A stretch of 64,000 nucleotides of DNA from contig JAVLRN010000007.1 of NCBI GenBank assembly GCA_032821775.1, positions 2,356,001 to 2,420,000 of the forward strand. Reading direction: 5' to 3'. Below the pieces are notes generated by a model. That model worked only from the letters and a program-made list of their open reading frames with translations, did no database searches and was not told the DNA's origin. A program made the translations under genes and the position numbers. Positions 47,432-59,015 of the stretch are shown here, in pieces; position 1 is the stretch's first letter, and each line of letters starts with the position of its first letter. Source of the stretch: Sanguinoderma infundibulare (lineage: Eukaryota > Basidiomycota > Agaricomycetes > Polyporales > Polyporaceae).

Positions 47432-47837
47432 GGGCTGCCTGGCTGCCGTGTCTCTTCTTGGGCTTATCCTGGCCCTGCCGCGTGTTGTATGATTATACTA
47501 TATCGATTATTTCCTATTTTGTTTCCCTCTAGCCCACATGCCTATATGCTGTGTCATCTACTGTATGTGATTGGACAATGCAAACAGTTTTCCTCCGGGA
47601 CAGCTGTTGTGTGCTCTATTTGTCATCTTGTCTGCGAACTCTGTCAAAACTGCGGGCGTTGCGTATGATGTCCTGATTAAGGTTGAGTGTATCGCAGGCG
47701 GCGTTAGTGGAGATGGCTGGTGATAGGTATGTATGTCAGGTGAGATCCATCCGGCCTTACTTATAGCAATGCACAATCAGACACAATCACGGTAGGTGTT
47801 GTTGCTGCATATGCAACATATCCGTTGTGGCGTTGTC
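47432..47837. other. 3' region between convergent H3 and GUT2
   Basis: About 400 bp shared by the two 3' UTRs. No gene seen. Confidence 0.6.
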
Positions 47838-50747
47838 TTAAACTCCACCGCCACTCTTCTCGACAGGTATCCTCCGCCTCTCCCGCGGCTTGCCCTTCGC
47901 CTCAGGCGCAGGTGCGAAAAGCACCTCGCGAAGCTCGGCGCAGATCTATGAGCACGCGACGGTCAGTGTTCCGTTTCGAACGGGACGGATGCGCGAGCAG
48001 AGCTCACCTCGACAAACTCGTCAAAGTCCACGTCCTTGCTGCGCTTGTACCCGACTTCCTCCATCACATAGTCGTAGTCCTTCGACCGCACCCCGCCAAA
48101 GCCCGGCAGGCCCTTCACGAGGTCGTACAGCTGCGCCGTCTCCAGCCTCGGCTGGTCGACCTGGCCCTCGCTGCCCGTGCCGCTGCGCGCCGCGACCTCG
48201 TCGAACGCGCGCTTGAACCCCTCCAGCTCGCCCGCGTCGAACTGCGCGCGACTGTACACCATCTCCTGCGCCGCGCGCCGCCTCCGCGCATGCCGCATGC
48301 CAAGCGCGCTCTCCAAGCACTCGACCGCACCGCGCGGCTCGTTCGACACCGGGCGCGGCGCGGCCCCGGGCATCAGGCCCATCGTGAGCAGGAACTCGGT
48401 CGCGGCCGCAGCCTCGGCCCTCGCGCGCGCCGCGGGCCAGCGGTGCTCCTCCGCCATGACCTCGACGATGCGCGGGAGCGCGTCGAGCGCGGCCTGCGCG
48501 TTGAGGAACGAGAGCCGGCAGCGGCGCGCGATGACGTCGATCGCCGTCTCGGCGTATTCGTGGCGCACGGCGTAGCGGACCTCCGCCTCGATGACTGCGA
48601 AGACAACGGGGTGAGTCAGAGTCGCATCGACATGAGACCAAGCGGATGGGGGCCCGACGTACATGGGTAGCCGGGGGAGAGACGGATGCCGTGAAGGGGC
48701 CATGCGTGGCCTGTCGGATGGGCGTACGAGAGTACCGTCCAGGCGCGGTCACCGTAGTTGTCGGATAGGTGCTTCGCGACTTCGGTCTCGAGACCATACT
48801 GCAGCGCATCGTTAGTAAAAGCGAACACTGCGCGCAGCACCTCGCAAAGTCTGGGACTCACCCGCTGAACGAGACCGATGAACATATTCCTGCTCCAGCC
48901 ATCGCTTCCGACGAGGCGGAGCGAGTCAGTCACACACTTGCTCTGCGGCCTGAGCCGGAACACCTCGACGGCCTTGTCGACCGTCTCCTCCGCCATCGCG
49001 CGGTACGTCGTCCACTTCCCGCCCGCAATCGTGAGCAGGCCGCTGTCGCTGACGTGGATCATATGGTTGCGCACGAGGCCCTCGGTGCTCGCTGCGTTCG
49101 GATTCCGCACGAGGGGACGCAGGCCCGCCCACGCGCTCAGGACGTCTCCGCGGCGGACCTTGACGTCTGGGCTCAGGTACTTGCGGATCTCCTCGAGGAT
49201 CCACCGGATCTCGTCCTCCTGCGCGCGGGGGTGCTCGGAGACCTCGGCGGGCGTGTCCGTCGTGCCTGCTATGGTGTTGCCCTGCCAAGGAAGGAAGAAG
49301 ATTACGCGGCCGTCGGACGTCGCGGGGTCGAGCAGACCCATCGTACGTGGAGAATAATAGTTGGGGAGGGTGATGTGTGTACCGGAAGAGGGCTGGACGA
49401 TCGGCTTGTGCGCCGGGTTATCCATGGTAAGGAGCGCGTCAGAGAAAGGCCCAGTCGCATTGATGACGCCCTTGGCTTTGACATCCCACTCCTTGCCGGT
49501 GAGGGTGTCGTGGACGCGTGCGCCCTGGAGCTTGCCGGTAGCAGAAGCCTTGTCAAGGGAGGTGACCTCTACATGGTTGGCGACGATTGCCCCTTGTTGT
49601 ACGGCGGTCATGATGAGCGCGATGTTCATACGGGAGTCGTTGTGTTGACCTGTGCGCGGATAAGGTCAGTATATGCGTATGTCTAGTATGAACTTGGGCA
49701 TGACCAACCATCGTAGTAAACCAATGCAGCCACAAGGCCGTCTTGCTTGAGCATAGGGAACGCCTCAAGAGCCTTACCCTTGCTCATGAGGTATGATGAT
49801 TCCATATTCTCTTTGCCAGCCAAGAGATCATACATCTTACAGCCGACCCAGTAGTATGGTACTTGCCAATACCTAGCCGTGTTCTGTTGAGCTGTGTCAT
49901 GGCGAAAGAGAAGGTGGACTTACTTATAAATAGGTAGCATAATGGGGAGCATGTGCGAGAGGTAAGGAGCGGTCTGGAGGAATATACGACGCTCGTGGAG
50001 AGCCTCGACGACGAGCTTGTACTGCTCGTAGTCGAGCTCCATCACGGCCTTCTGAAGGTAGCGCACGCCTCCATGAACGAGTTTTGTCGACTTGGAGGAC
50101 GTCCCTGATGATGACCAGGTGAGTAAAAAGTCGGTGAGGCCCTTGAGGAAATAATGGAGTCCACGGTACACTCGAGATAACTCCCGTACAATGACTGCAA
50201 TGCTGCGCGCAGAGGAACGTGATTCGGCATGAGGCCCGAGTATCCGAAACAGATGCACCTTCGCCAACAATGCACCGCGCATCACACACCTGCCTCTACT
50301 CTGCACGTCGACTAGACCTTGTCGTCGCCATCTGGGAACCACCCGCGCAGGGCCCAAACTTAATCCCGAGGTTGTTCCACTCACGCACAATCTGGGACGC
50401 ACGTTCGCAAGATGGCGGAACTCACCTGCACTGAAGTCGTCGCGCTCGACAAGAGCAACTTTCAGGCCCCTGCTGGCCGCATCCAACGCGATACCGGCGC
50501 CCGTCGCTCCTCCTCCCACAACGAGCAGGTCGAACTCCTGGCTGGGGTCCTTCGCAGACGCCCTGAGTGCATCGAGCATCTGCTCCCTTGAGGGGGGCGT
50601 CCATGGCGGGGGCGGACGGCGGGTCTCCTTGGTCGAAGGCGGGTAGGTGGGCCCTGAGTTGAGGTAGTAGTATCCAGCGGCCGCGACGACGGCGGTGGAA
50701 CCGGACACGGCCGCGATGGTGCGGCGGTTCACGAGCTTGCGAAACAT
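47838..50747 (-). CDS. GUT2: FAD-dependent glycerol-3-phosphate dehydrogenase, mitochondrial
   Basis: Exons 50747-50426, 50104-49924, 49872-49709, 49649-48862, 48798-48663, 48594-48008 and 47945-47838 give 761 residues. A basic presequence and a hydrophobic helix (residues 11-28) target the inner membrane. The FAD motif is [20 protein letters not shown] (74-93). [45 protein letters not shown] and [16 protein letters not shown] are family hallmarks. The enzyme oxidises glycerol-3-phosphate to dihydroxyacetone phosphate and feeds electrons to ubiquinone, in glycerol use and the G3P shuttle. The C-terminal 200 residues include a calcium-hand-like region ([10 protein letters not shown]), as in animal GPD2, and make the protein larger than yeast GUT2. 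Intron 1 is 321 nt, far longer than its neighbours, and has no in-frame stop. Confidence 0.94.
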
Positions 50748-51209
50748 GGTCTCCGCCCCGGACGTCGCTCAGCGAAGAGCGAGGGGTGAAGACGAGAAGG
50801 GTGGAGAAGCTTCGACGCGGACGTCGAGCGGTGGGAGAGACCAGGTAGCCAAGTGGAAGTGGGTGGGGGGAGAAATGTTCATTGCGTCGAGTGCGCGATG
50901 GTCATGTTTTTCCAGAGGTGAGCTCGTCTGTGCCCTCGGCTTAGCCTGGCCACCGGTCCGTAGACCGCTCCGGCCCGGCAAATCGATCTGGCGCTTTCGG
51001 CCCACAAGTCGCTCGTTGAAAGCCATCCTGTCGTCTCACACAACCTTCGTCCTTCCAACCATCGCTCGGAGTCCCCCAGTCTGCTGCACCGACAGCGAAG
51101 AGTCGACAAGGGCGACAGACTGAGCTATCAAGGAAGTTTGGGCACTGTAACGTAAGTAGATTCTCGAGTTCTGACTCTTCTTTACTGGGACTACGGTCTT
51201 ACCGATATC
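50748..51209. other. Divergent promoter region GUT2 / F-box gene
   Basis: About 460 bp between divergent starts. No element recognised. Confidence 0.5.
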
Positions 51210-52906
51210 ATGGCGGCAGGTTGCATCGTTGGTGACATCATGCATCGCGTGCTACTTATCGCAGAGATACTCTACGGCATCTGCACCCTGTCTGCCAATC
51301 GCTAATTAGTTCAGCTTGCCCAATGCTGCAAAGCTTTCCACGAACCAGCTGTTCAAGTGCTTTGGAATACCATCCCGGACTTGCTATGTCTAGTCCAGTG
51401 TTTTCCTCAAGATGCATGGGATCGTCGTGTACCTAATGGAACAGTAAGCGTTGCACTACCCGCCTTTCAATATCTATGGAACTCATGATGTTATGTCTTC
51501 TTCCGATGCAGACGCTTGTCCGACCACTAGCACCAGACGACTGGACGGCGTTTCTCAAGTATTCCAAGCTAGTGCGAAACCTTGGAACAATATCTTCATC
51601 GATTGTTTTCCTTCAACCATGGGAATACAGGCTTGACGAGCAGGTACCTTGGCAACTGTCCGCTTACCGTCCCATCTTTGTCCTGTTCCCCAACCTCATC
51701 GCCTTCGATTGGTCCGGACTGCGGTTGCAGGAGGAGGTGCTGCCCATCGTGCTAGGATTCTTCAATTCAAACCTCGCAAAAGTTCGCATCGCTAAATGGG
51801 CTCGTGAGCAAATGTCTCTCCGTACTTCAATCTCCCTCGTTGCTAGCCGCTTCACGCATCTCAAAGAATTTGAATTGTCCTTCACGGAACCCCAGCAGGA
51901 GGACAGATTCCTAATCATGCCACCTACCCTGTCTCTCGTTCGAAACCTCTTTGCGCTCGAGGTCTTCCGGTGCATCCATACCCCTCTAACCAGAGACGTA
52001 TTCATCGCCTTGGCAACACTACCCAATCTCGCCACCATCGCGATTCGCCTTCCGCTCTCCATGCCTTGGGCGACAATCGACATCTCACCCAACCATTTCC
52101 CAAGTTTGCAGCACGTGACGGTCATTTCGCAGCCAGGGAACTACGTCGAGTTCGGAAGTGTACTGTCGCTTCCCCGTGTCAACTCCATGCAAATCAACCT
52201 GACGGGCGTCCCCGCCGAGGACGACATACCTCGCATCTTCGCCGCGATATGCGCCCAGCTTTCGCCTTCAGTGCTCACGAAGCTCGTCATCATGACTGAA
52301 GCAACTGCGCAAGTTCGCAGGGCTCTCAGTCAAACGAAGGCCGTGATCAAACTGAGCAACCTGCAGCTCTTATTCAAGTTCGACAGCCTCACACTATTCG
52401 AGCTCTCCATGGCTTCCCGGTACCTGCTGGACCCTGCCGCGTACCTCGCGATTGCCAAGGCCTGGCCGCAAGTCAGGAGCCTCAAGCTCGGGCTAGGCGA
52501 ATTTTGCTCCCACTCAGAGACCCCGTCAATCCGCCACGTCCTCGTCCCCTTCGCTGTCCATTGCCCAAAACTAACTCACCTGGGCGTGCGCTTTGATGGC
52601 AGCGCACTGGGTTTCTCCACGAACCGCGGCCTCCAAGACATCCTGCCACAAGGCGGACCGAGCACGTCCCTGGTGGTGTCGCTCGAAGGCTGCTGCGACT
52701 CGCCTATCTCCTACCCGCATTGCGTCGCTGCGTTCCTTGCGTTGGTATTCCCGAAGCTGGAACAGCTGCAATCGCCAACAAAGCGTATCGCGCACAGCCA
52801 CCTGGGGGAGCAATGGAGCGAAGTTTCGCGATATCTGCCGTTGTTCGCGATCATACGGGGCCAAGGGAAACGGGAAGCGGAGATGCAGTCAAAGGTAGTT
52901 CGGTAA
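51210..52906 (+). pseudogene. F-box/LRR-like protein with premature stop
   Basis: The 3' exon (51512-52906) is open for 465 codons and shows LRR-like periodicity (LFPNLIAFDWSGLRL, LATLPNLATIAIRL, HCPKLTHLGVRF), as in the large basidiomycete F-box families. Upstream, a frame from ATG 51210 or 51240 gives an F-box-like start (MHRVLLIAEILYGIC). It then meets TAA at 51303-51305 and continues in the same frame LVQLAQCCKAFHEPAVQVLW to a good donor at 51444. That intron (51444-51511) joins it to the big exon in phase. The stop falls in the middle of the F-box and no splice removes it. Either the gene is newly dead, or it is translated from a later ATG (51476 if the intron is kept) without the F-box. 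The long open 3' exon suggests recent loss. F-box proteins select targets for SCF ubiquitin ligases. Confidence 0.65.
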
Positions 52907-53143
52907 CATGTATAGTACGGAATCATCGAGTTCAAGTACATGTTTACAACTCTGTAAAATCGCCTACGCGAGGTCGTCGTCTTGAATCCTTACCTCAGTC
53001 AAACTTCTGTGGCACTCTTAGCACCCAGTATCAGAGCCTCAGCCTCCGACGAACGAGGTTTCAATGAACACCTGAAGTCTTCAGGACCGCTATACCACGT
53101 CTACAATTAGTTTCCTGAACAGACTGGCCCCCGTAGAAAGTAC

Positions 53144-55129
53144 TCACGAGACAAAGCCGTTCGCCATTCGCGGCTCGACGATAATTTCCTGGCCGCGGTC
53201 GTCTAGCGGACGCGAGATATTGAACACGTGTAGCACGCTTGCCACATTGATGAAGAGCGAGGCAAGGCCGAAATGCTTGCCCGGACAGGACCTGGCATGA
53301 ACGAGAGCAGCACATGAGTGTTTGTAGAGGCCCGCGACGCCGACACGACGCACCTTCTGCCGAATCCAAACACGAACGCGGTAGGGTCTCGGACGTCCGG
53401 ATCGAGCTTTCCATCCCGAAGGAACCGGTCTGGCCGGAACTCGTCCGGGTCCTTGTAAGCCTTGGGGTCATGCATGCAAGCCCTGTCATACACGTTCGGC
53501 GGACCGTCAGCTCGTAAAGGCGATGAACATCATTACAGAAGACCACATACCAGATGTTCGCTACCAAAACTGTCCCAGCCGGGATGAAATACCCACGGAG
53601 TTTGTCGTCGTTAGTCGTGCAGTGGGTGAGACCGAGTGGGGCCGGTGGCATCCAGCGTAACGCCTCCCTGATGATCGCGTCCATGTATACGAGTGATTCC
53701 CGGTCGCCGAAGTCCGGGAGACGATCTGGGCCGACGACAGCATCCAGCTCGGCTTGAGCCTTCTTCTGGATTTCGGGGTAGAGTGACATGGCCAGAAAGG
53801 CCGTTTTGAGAGTAGAAGTCGTCTGTATTTGATCGGATTATGGCACGTTCAGAGTGTTGCGACAGGATATAAGCTTACCGTGTCCGTTCCGGCTAGCGAG
53901 GTCGGAACCGATTGCCGCGAGAGCTGTGAGCCGTCTACACTCATGCGGAAATAGACCTATGCATATAAGTACTTGCCTTCTAACGACTCGACTGCTATGC
54001 GTTTAGCAATGAACTCAGCATCGGGGAGGCGCTGCTTGTTGTGTCCCTCTTTGATAAGGCTGGTAATCAGCCCGCCTACAATGCATGAAGCAGCTTCAAC
54101 CCCTCGTTTCTTCTGCAGGAAAAGAAAGCTCAGAACAGCCGCAGATCGAACACACGGCGGCATCGTAGCTCACCGCGGCAGCCTGGTAGCGCGCAAATGG
54201 CTGATTCGCGAGACGTTCGAGCGCCGTCCGCCACTTGGTGAATTGCCTTTGGAACGGGAGAAAAGGCGGCGCGTATCGCAAAATAGGGAAGAAGTCGACG
54301 AGAAAGCCACCGGATATGAGGATACGGCGGGTGCCTTCGAGGCCTTCTTCGATCACGGCCAGCGTTTCGTCGATCTCGCCTCGGTTGTCGATCCCATACA
54401 GGATGCGTAGCAGCCCCGTAGCAACAGAGCTGTCATGAAAAACTCAACAACTTGGAGACAGGGCGACGAGGGGATAGAAACATACTCAATAATGCGCTTC
54501 TCAGCATGACGCGAGTCGTCGAGAAGTGTCCGAAGGAATGTACGAGCACTTGCTCGCTGGACGTCTTGGTACTTCCCGACCGCAGTTGGGTTGAAGTGCT
54601 GCCAGAACGCGCGTCGCCGGAGCTTCCACTCCGGGCCATACAGCATCAGGCCGAACGACTCATCGTGACCCAATCTGTATCAAGCACATTCATAACCTTG
54701 AAAAGTATTAGAGGGAGAGAGACGCACAGGCCGCTGCTCGGAGCCTGCTTTCTATCCGACGTGTTCACGGAGCGCTTGTCGAGAAACTCGACAATAACAT
54801 CTGCGCTGCCGAGGACAACGACAGGTTGGGTGAACACTCGCATGTAGAGGATCTTGCCTACGACCGTTCCTGTTGTAAGAATTGCGCGAAATTGAATCAC
54901 GGTGGAGTATATGCGTACCATACTTCGCACAAAGCTCGCGATACCCTTCCCACTGCTTGACCTTTGGCGTGTCCAGCGCGTTTCCGCAGAATGGGAGCGG
55001 CCTCGGGCCCGGAGGCGTCGGAAGTCCTCCGGAGCGCACTCTCCATGCCGCGAGCGAGCGGAAGTACAAGAAGCCAAACGCCGCGAGCGACAAGCCAAGC
55101 GCCGCAACATCAGCGTTAGTCCAGTGCAT
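53144..55129 (-). CDS. Cytochrome P450 (copy 1 of a tandem pair)
   Basis: Nine exons: 55129-54919, 54869-54728, 54674-54486, 54429-54174, 54112-53977, 53934-53879, 53822-53551, 53482-53354 and 53291-53144, 512 residues. N-terminal anchor (ALGLSLAAFGFLYF), proline hinge LPTPPGPRPLPFCGN, I-helix LAGTDT, ExxR motif EALRWMPPAPLG, PERF-type FRPDRF, and heme motif FGFGRRSCPG with the cysteine ligand intact. It is an ER-bound monooxygenase of the fungal type often named O-methylsterigmatocystin oxidoreductase-like; the substrate is unknown. The intron after exon 5 starts GCAAGT, a GC-AG intron; no GT donor keeps the frame. Its acceptor may be the AG at 53936-53935 (used here) or at 53894-53893, which gives 498 residues. 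The exon lengths nearly match copy 2. Confidence 0.9.
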
Positions 55130-55765
55130 GATGTAGAACGACTTACAGACTGCGAACGAAGGCGAACGAGCTTATATATGACTAGCGTGCGGTGATTTAG
55201 TGGCTCCTATCGTAAGGGACAGGTCCTGAGTGAAACCTCGATTGGAAAACGCTGATCATCGCAGGACTCGGTCAGGTTCAAGAATACATTAAAGGATATG
55301 AAAAGATAAGCCTGTATGGAGCGGAAACGTGGAGCGCACTCACAGATGAAGACATGTGAGTTGACTCATGATGATCACAATTCACAGCGTCGCACGATCC
55401 CCGAAGGGAGGGCAGGAACCTTAATGCGAGAGCGCCTGATACTGTGTTCATAGATTGTATGCGGGCTTGACCTTGGTACATCATATGTGGTACATCTTCG
55501 AGGGAAGAACAGGCATTGATCCCCTCTTATGGACAACTTGACGAGGTCACACTTGTGCACAGACGAGTTTCACCGCAACGGGGAAATGTCAAGGTCGAGG
55601 GCCTGCCGCGGTGGCTATGAGTCTATCACATCCCATGCTTCAGGATGAGCGCCTCAGCGCGCGCAGAGCGGGGCTTGACAAGGCAACGAGCATCTTCGGC
55701 ACGCCTGTTCCACCACGAGATAGTCAGAGAATGTTCCGTGGAGTACATGGCCGGGGTCAATAAAC
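55130..55765. other. Spacer between tandem P450 genes
   Basis: About 640 bp with the 3' end of copy 2 and the promoter of copy 1. No gene or repeat recognised. Confidence 0.55.
55171..55178 (-). promoter_or_regulatory. TATA box candidate for P450 copy 1
   Basis: TATATAAG on the minus strand, 42 nt before the ATG at 55129. Close, but usable with a short leader. Confidence 0.45.
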
Positions 55766-57722
55766 TTACGACACGAAACCGTTTGCCATGCGCGGCTGAA
55801 TCCTGATCTCCCGGCCATGCTCGTCCAGTGGCGGCGAGAAATCAAACACATGCAACGCACTCGCGGCGTAGATGAACACAACAGCCAGACCGAAGTGTCT
55901 TCCAGGGCATATCCTGTGCAACCGCGGCACCTCAGGGCTCAGAGAGAACACGAATGCCGCAACACGAACGCACCTCCGACCGAAACCAAACGCGAATGCG
56001 CTGGGGTCCCTCACGTCGGGGTTTGGCTCCCCATCGCAGAGAAAACGTTCGGGACGGAACGTCTCCGGGTCTTCGTACACCGTGGGGTCGTGCAAACATG
56101 CCCTGTCACATTCGACATGTTATACCAGATGCAAAGGAATGTAATCATACGGGGCTAATGTACCAGATATTGGCCAACAAAGCTGTTCCAGCAGGTATAA
56201 AGAACCCGTTCAGTTCGTCGTCCTCCCTCGTGCAATGGGTGAGGCCAAGTGGGGTTGACGGGATCCAACGCAAGGCCTCTTTGATGATCGCGTCAAGGTA
56301 GACGAGGGACTTGCGGTCATCGAAGTTGGGCAAACGGTCTGGGCCGACGACAGCGTCAAGCTCGACTTGAGCTTTTCGCTGAACTGAGGGGTAGAGCGAC
56401 ATGGCGAAAAAGATGACTTGAAGGACGGTCGTTGCCTGAGTTGAAGGTAGGGGTTAGCCTGCGACGCTACGGGAGCGAAACCAGGTCGTACCGTATCCGT
56501 TCCGGCTGCGTATTCTGTCTCAGCGTGTCTCTCGGAACCACCAGGCAGGATTGCGACGTACCATTTACAGCGTCGACAGTAATGCTTTGAGCGATGTGTT
56601 CCACGCTAGCTACATCTTTATTCTCTTCCCTAAGGCTCTCGATAACTTCTCCGACCATGCATGGGTACCCGCCACAATCCTGTGGTTTCTGCAGTTCGTA
56701 GCACCCATCAACCAAGGTTGTAGTCACTGGGATGAGAACTACTCACAGACTTAAGCTTGTACTGAGCAAACAGTTCGTTCTTGAAACGCATATTCGCGGC
56801 ACGCCACCTTGCGAGTTTTCGCTGGAATGGGACAAACGACGGGGCGAACCGAAGAACCGGAAAGAAGTCCATGAGGAATCCCCCCGAGATCAGCAGCTCG
56901 CGAATTCCCTCTACACAGTCCCAAACGAGAGACAGGGTTTGATCATCCCTGTCTCTCGCCTCAAACCCGTAGAGGGTCCGTAGAAGTGTCGCGGCGATAC
57001 AACTATGGTTTGGGGCAACACACGGTGATTAGTACACATTATACCAGGCCGTGGGGCACTCACTCTTGCAAGTTCTTCTCGAGCCTGGCTGGCTCTTTAA
57101 GCATCACGGTGAGGAATCGATGGCTCATCTCTCGTAGTACAGCGTGATATTTGGTCACACTCGTCGGATTGAATTGCTGCCAGAATGCCCGTCTATGGGT
57201 TTTCCACGTCGGTCCGTACGACATCAGCTCAAAAGTCGTGTCATGGCCCATCCTGTTCAACGCCGTTTAACGAGAGGTGGATAAATCGAGAAGGTGTGTG
57301 CGTACAAGGGTATGCTGGGGGTTTGCTTTCGATCCGACGAGTTCGCAGAGCGCTTCTCCAGCAGCTCAAAGATCACCTCGGGGCTCCCAAGAATGACCAC
57401 GTTCTGGTCGAACATGCGTAGCCGAAGGATGTCGCCTGTGCCTCGTCGTGTCAGGTTGTGTTGTGGCCAATATCCTGGATGCATGCGTACCGTACTTCAT
57501 CGAGAGGTCCTTGAGGCCTTCCCACATCCGAACATGGGGCATATCCAACAGATTACCGATGAATGGAAGTGGTTGAGGGCCAGGGGGCAACGGTCGCCCG
57601 CGTGAACGAGCTTTCCATGCGAGATGGGACCGGATATAGATGACGCATAGCGAGGCTAAGGTCACTACGATGAGCGACGTCGGATGATACGGAGAAAGAC
57701 AGGGAACAACGACACCGTTCAT
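55766..57722 (-). CDS. Cytochrome P450 (copy 2 of a tandem pair)
   Basis: Nine exons: 57722-57491, 57441-57306, 57252-57064, 57002-56747, 56688-56562, 56515-56493, 56435-56164, 56102-55974 and 55913-55766, 503 residues. N-terminal anchor (SLIVVTLASLCVIYI), LPPGPQPLPFIGN, I-helix EYAAGTDT, ExxR EALRWIPSTPLG, FRPERF and heme motif FGFGRRICPGRHF are all intact. Exons 3, 4, 7, 8 and 9 (189, 256, 272, 129 and 148 nt) have exactly the lengths of copy 1 and share intron phases, so the pair arose by tandem duplication. The proteins have since diverged clearly, especially at the N-terminus. Where copy 1 has a GC donor, this copy has GTACGT. Same likely location and class of reaction; substrate unknown. 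Confidence 0.91.
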
Positions 57723-59015
57723 AGCGTGTCGTACTCACAGATAACACGGGGTGGCCGGGGTTGGTATAAGTGTAGAGCCGGACGGTCTTAGACGATTGTC
57801 CCAACTTGAGCCTGTTCTGAGATTGTCAGGTGAACAGAGAGCGGGGCGCGCGGGTGGACAGTAGACCTGATAGACGTGGGATGCAGCACCCCTGTCCTAG
57901 AAGCGCGGACAGGGTCTGATGGAAAGGATTGCCGCATGAGACCGATACGGAATTAGGACTCGGATGCATTGGTACATACGCACCTGGAACGAAATAACAC
58001 CCTCTGAACATCCGCGCTGAATTCCCATCCCCCCCCCCCCCCCCCCCCCCAGATTCCCCCGCGCGCGCGCGCTGTGTCTGGTTCGGCGGTTTCGCGGGCG
58101 CGATGTGGAGGGACGCGTTCCATTGAATCACACAGTGCGTGCGCGCATCTTTTTACAAACGGCGTGCGCTTCGAACCCGCGTTCGCGTTCGGGAACTCGA
58201 AAAGCTTTGGTGTAAGACGTAAGGAGTTATGTGTTACCGCACATTGTGCGAGGAGGAAACTCGAGTTCCTGATATGACGTCTCTCGTATACAAGGAATTT
58301 TCCGCCTGGCAATCGGAGACGTGGCCTGGCCAGGATCGATATCTGTCGCAGGGATTGCAGGTCAGGAGGGAAAAGCACTCGAATGCCTGCCCCGCGGGCT
58401 TTCTGACCCTTCGTCTTCGTCTTCTTTCTTCTGCTTCAAATTCGTTTCTGTGAGCGCAATGACGCCTCGGCACGCGGCCAGCGATGACGAGTGGGGGCTG
58501 CAGGGCGCAGGGGGAAGAGGACACGATCCGGCTGTAATTACACAGCCATTGGGAGTTTCTAGCACTCACTGCCAAGGCGAGTTTCGAGTTCCCGCCACCG
58601 GATCTCAGCAGAGCCGTAGCAGGGCGATGGCCGCTGCAAGCAAGGATGTCCTTCGTCCGCAAACGGATGGAGATGAAGATGGAGAGTTGGGAGAGCGGGC
58701 TACCACGGTCCACAGCGCAGGAGCCTTTGCTATGAAAATACAAGGATCACGGCCGCCGAGTGCTTTCGCCAAGAGGAGCCGGACTCGAGGGCGTCCCCAA
58801 CATTGACTCACGCGATACAAGGTCACAGCCTGGTCACGGCTGGTCACGGTGCGGTTCACGCCTGTTCACGCTGACTCGGAGCACCTCTCGCTCACTCAGA
58901 CGTCCATCTAGTCTTTCTATCTCTCACTCATGCCTATCATTGAGACCATCTGTCTACCTCTACGCCCTTGCAACAACCTCGACCCTCGTATGGTATAGGT
59001 CACTGGCACAGACTT
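57723..59015. other. Intergenic region with simple-sequence tract
   Basis: About 1.3 kb between P450 copy 2 and the MFS relic. It holds a C22 tract and an alternating GC run near 58030-58072, otherwise no feature. Open frames of up to 181 codons run across it without motifs. Confidence 0.55.
58029..58050. repeat. Homopolymer C22 followed by a (GC)n run
   Basis: Twenty-two consecutive C, then AGATT, five C and six GC dinucleotides (58061-58072). Such G-rich (minus-strand) tracts can form quadruplex or slipped structures, and sequencing length errors are common at them. Confidence 0.85.

Noticed and set aside
49920..50747. Single 275-codon GUT2 N-terminal frame read without intron
   Set aside because: The middle 107 codons match nothing, while splicing restores the conserved DFSAG-TSSKST junction.
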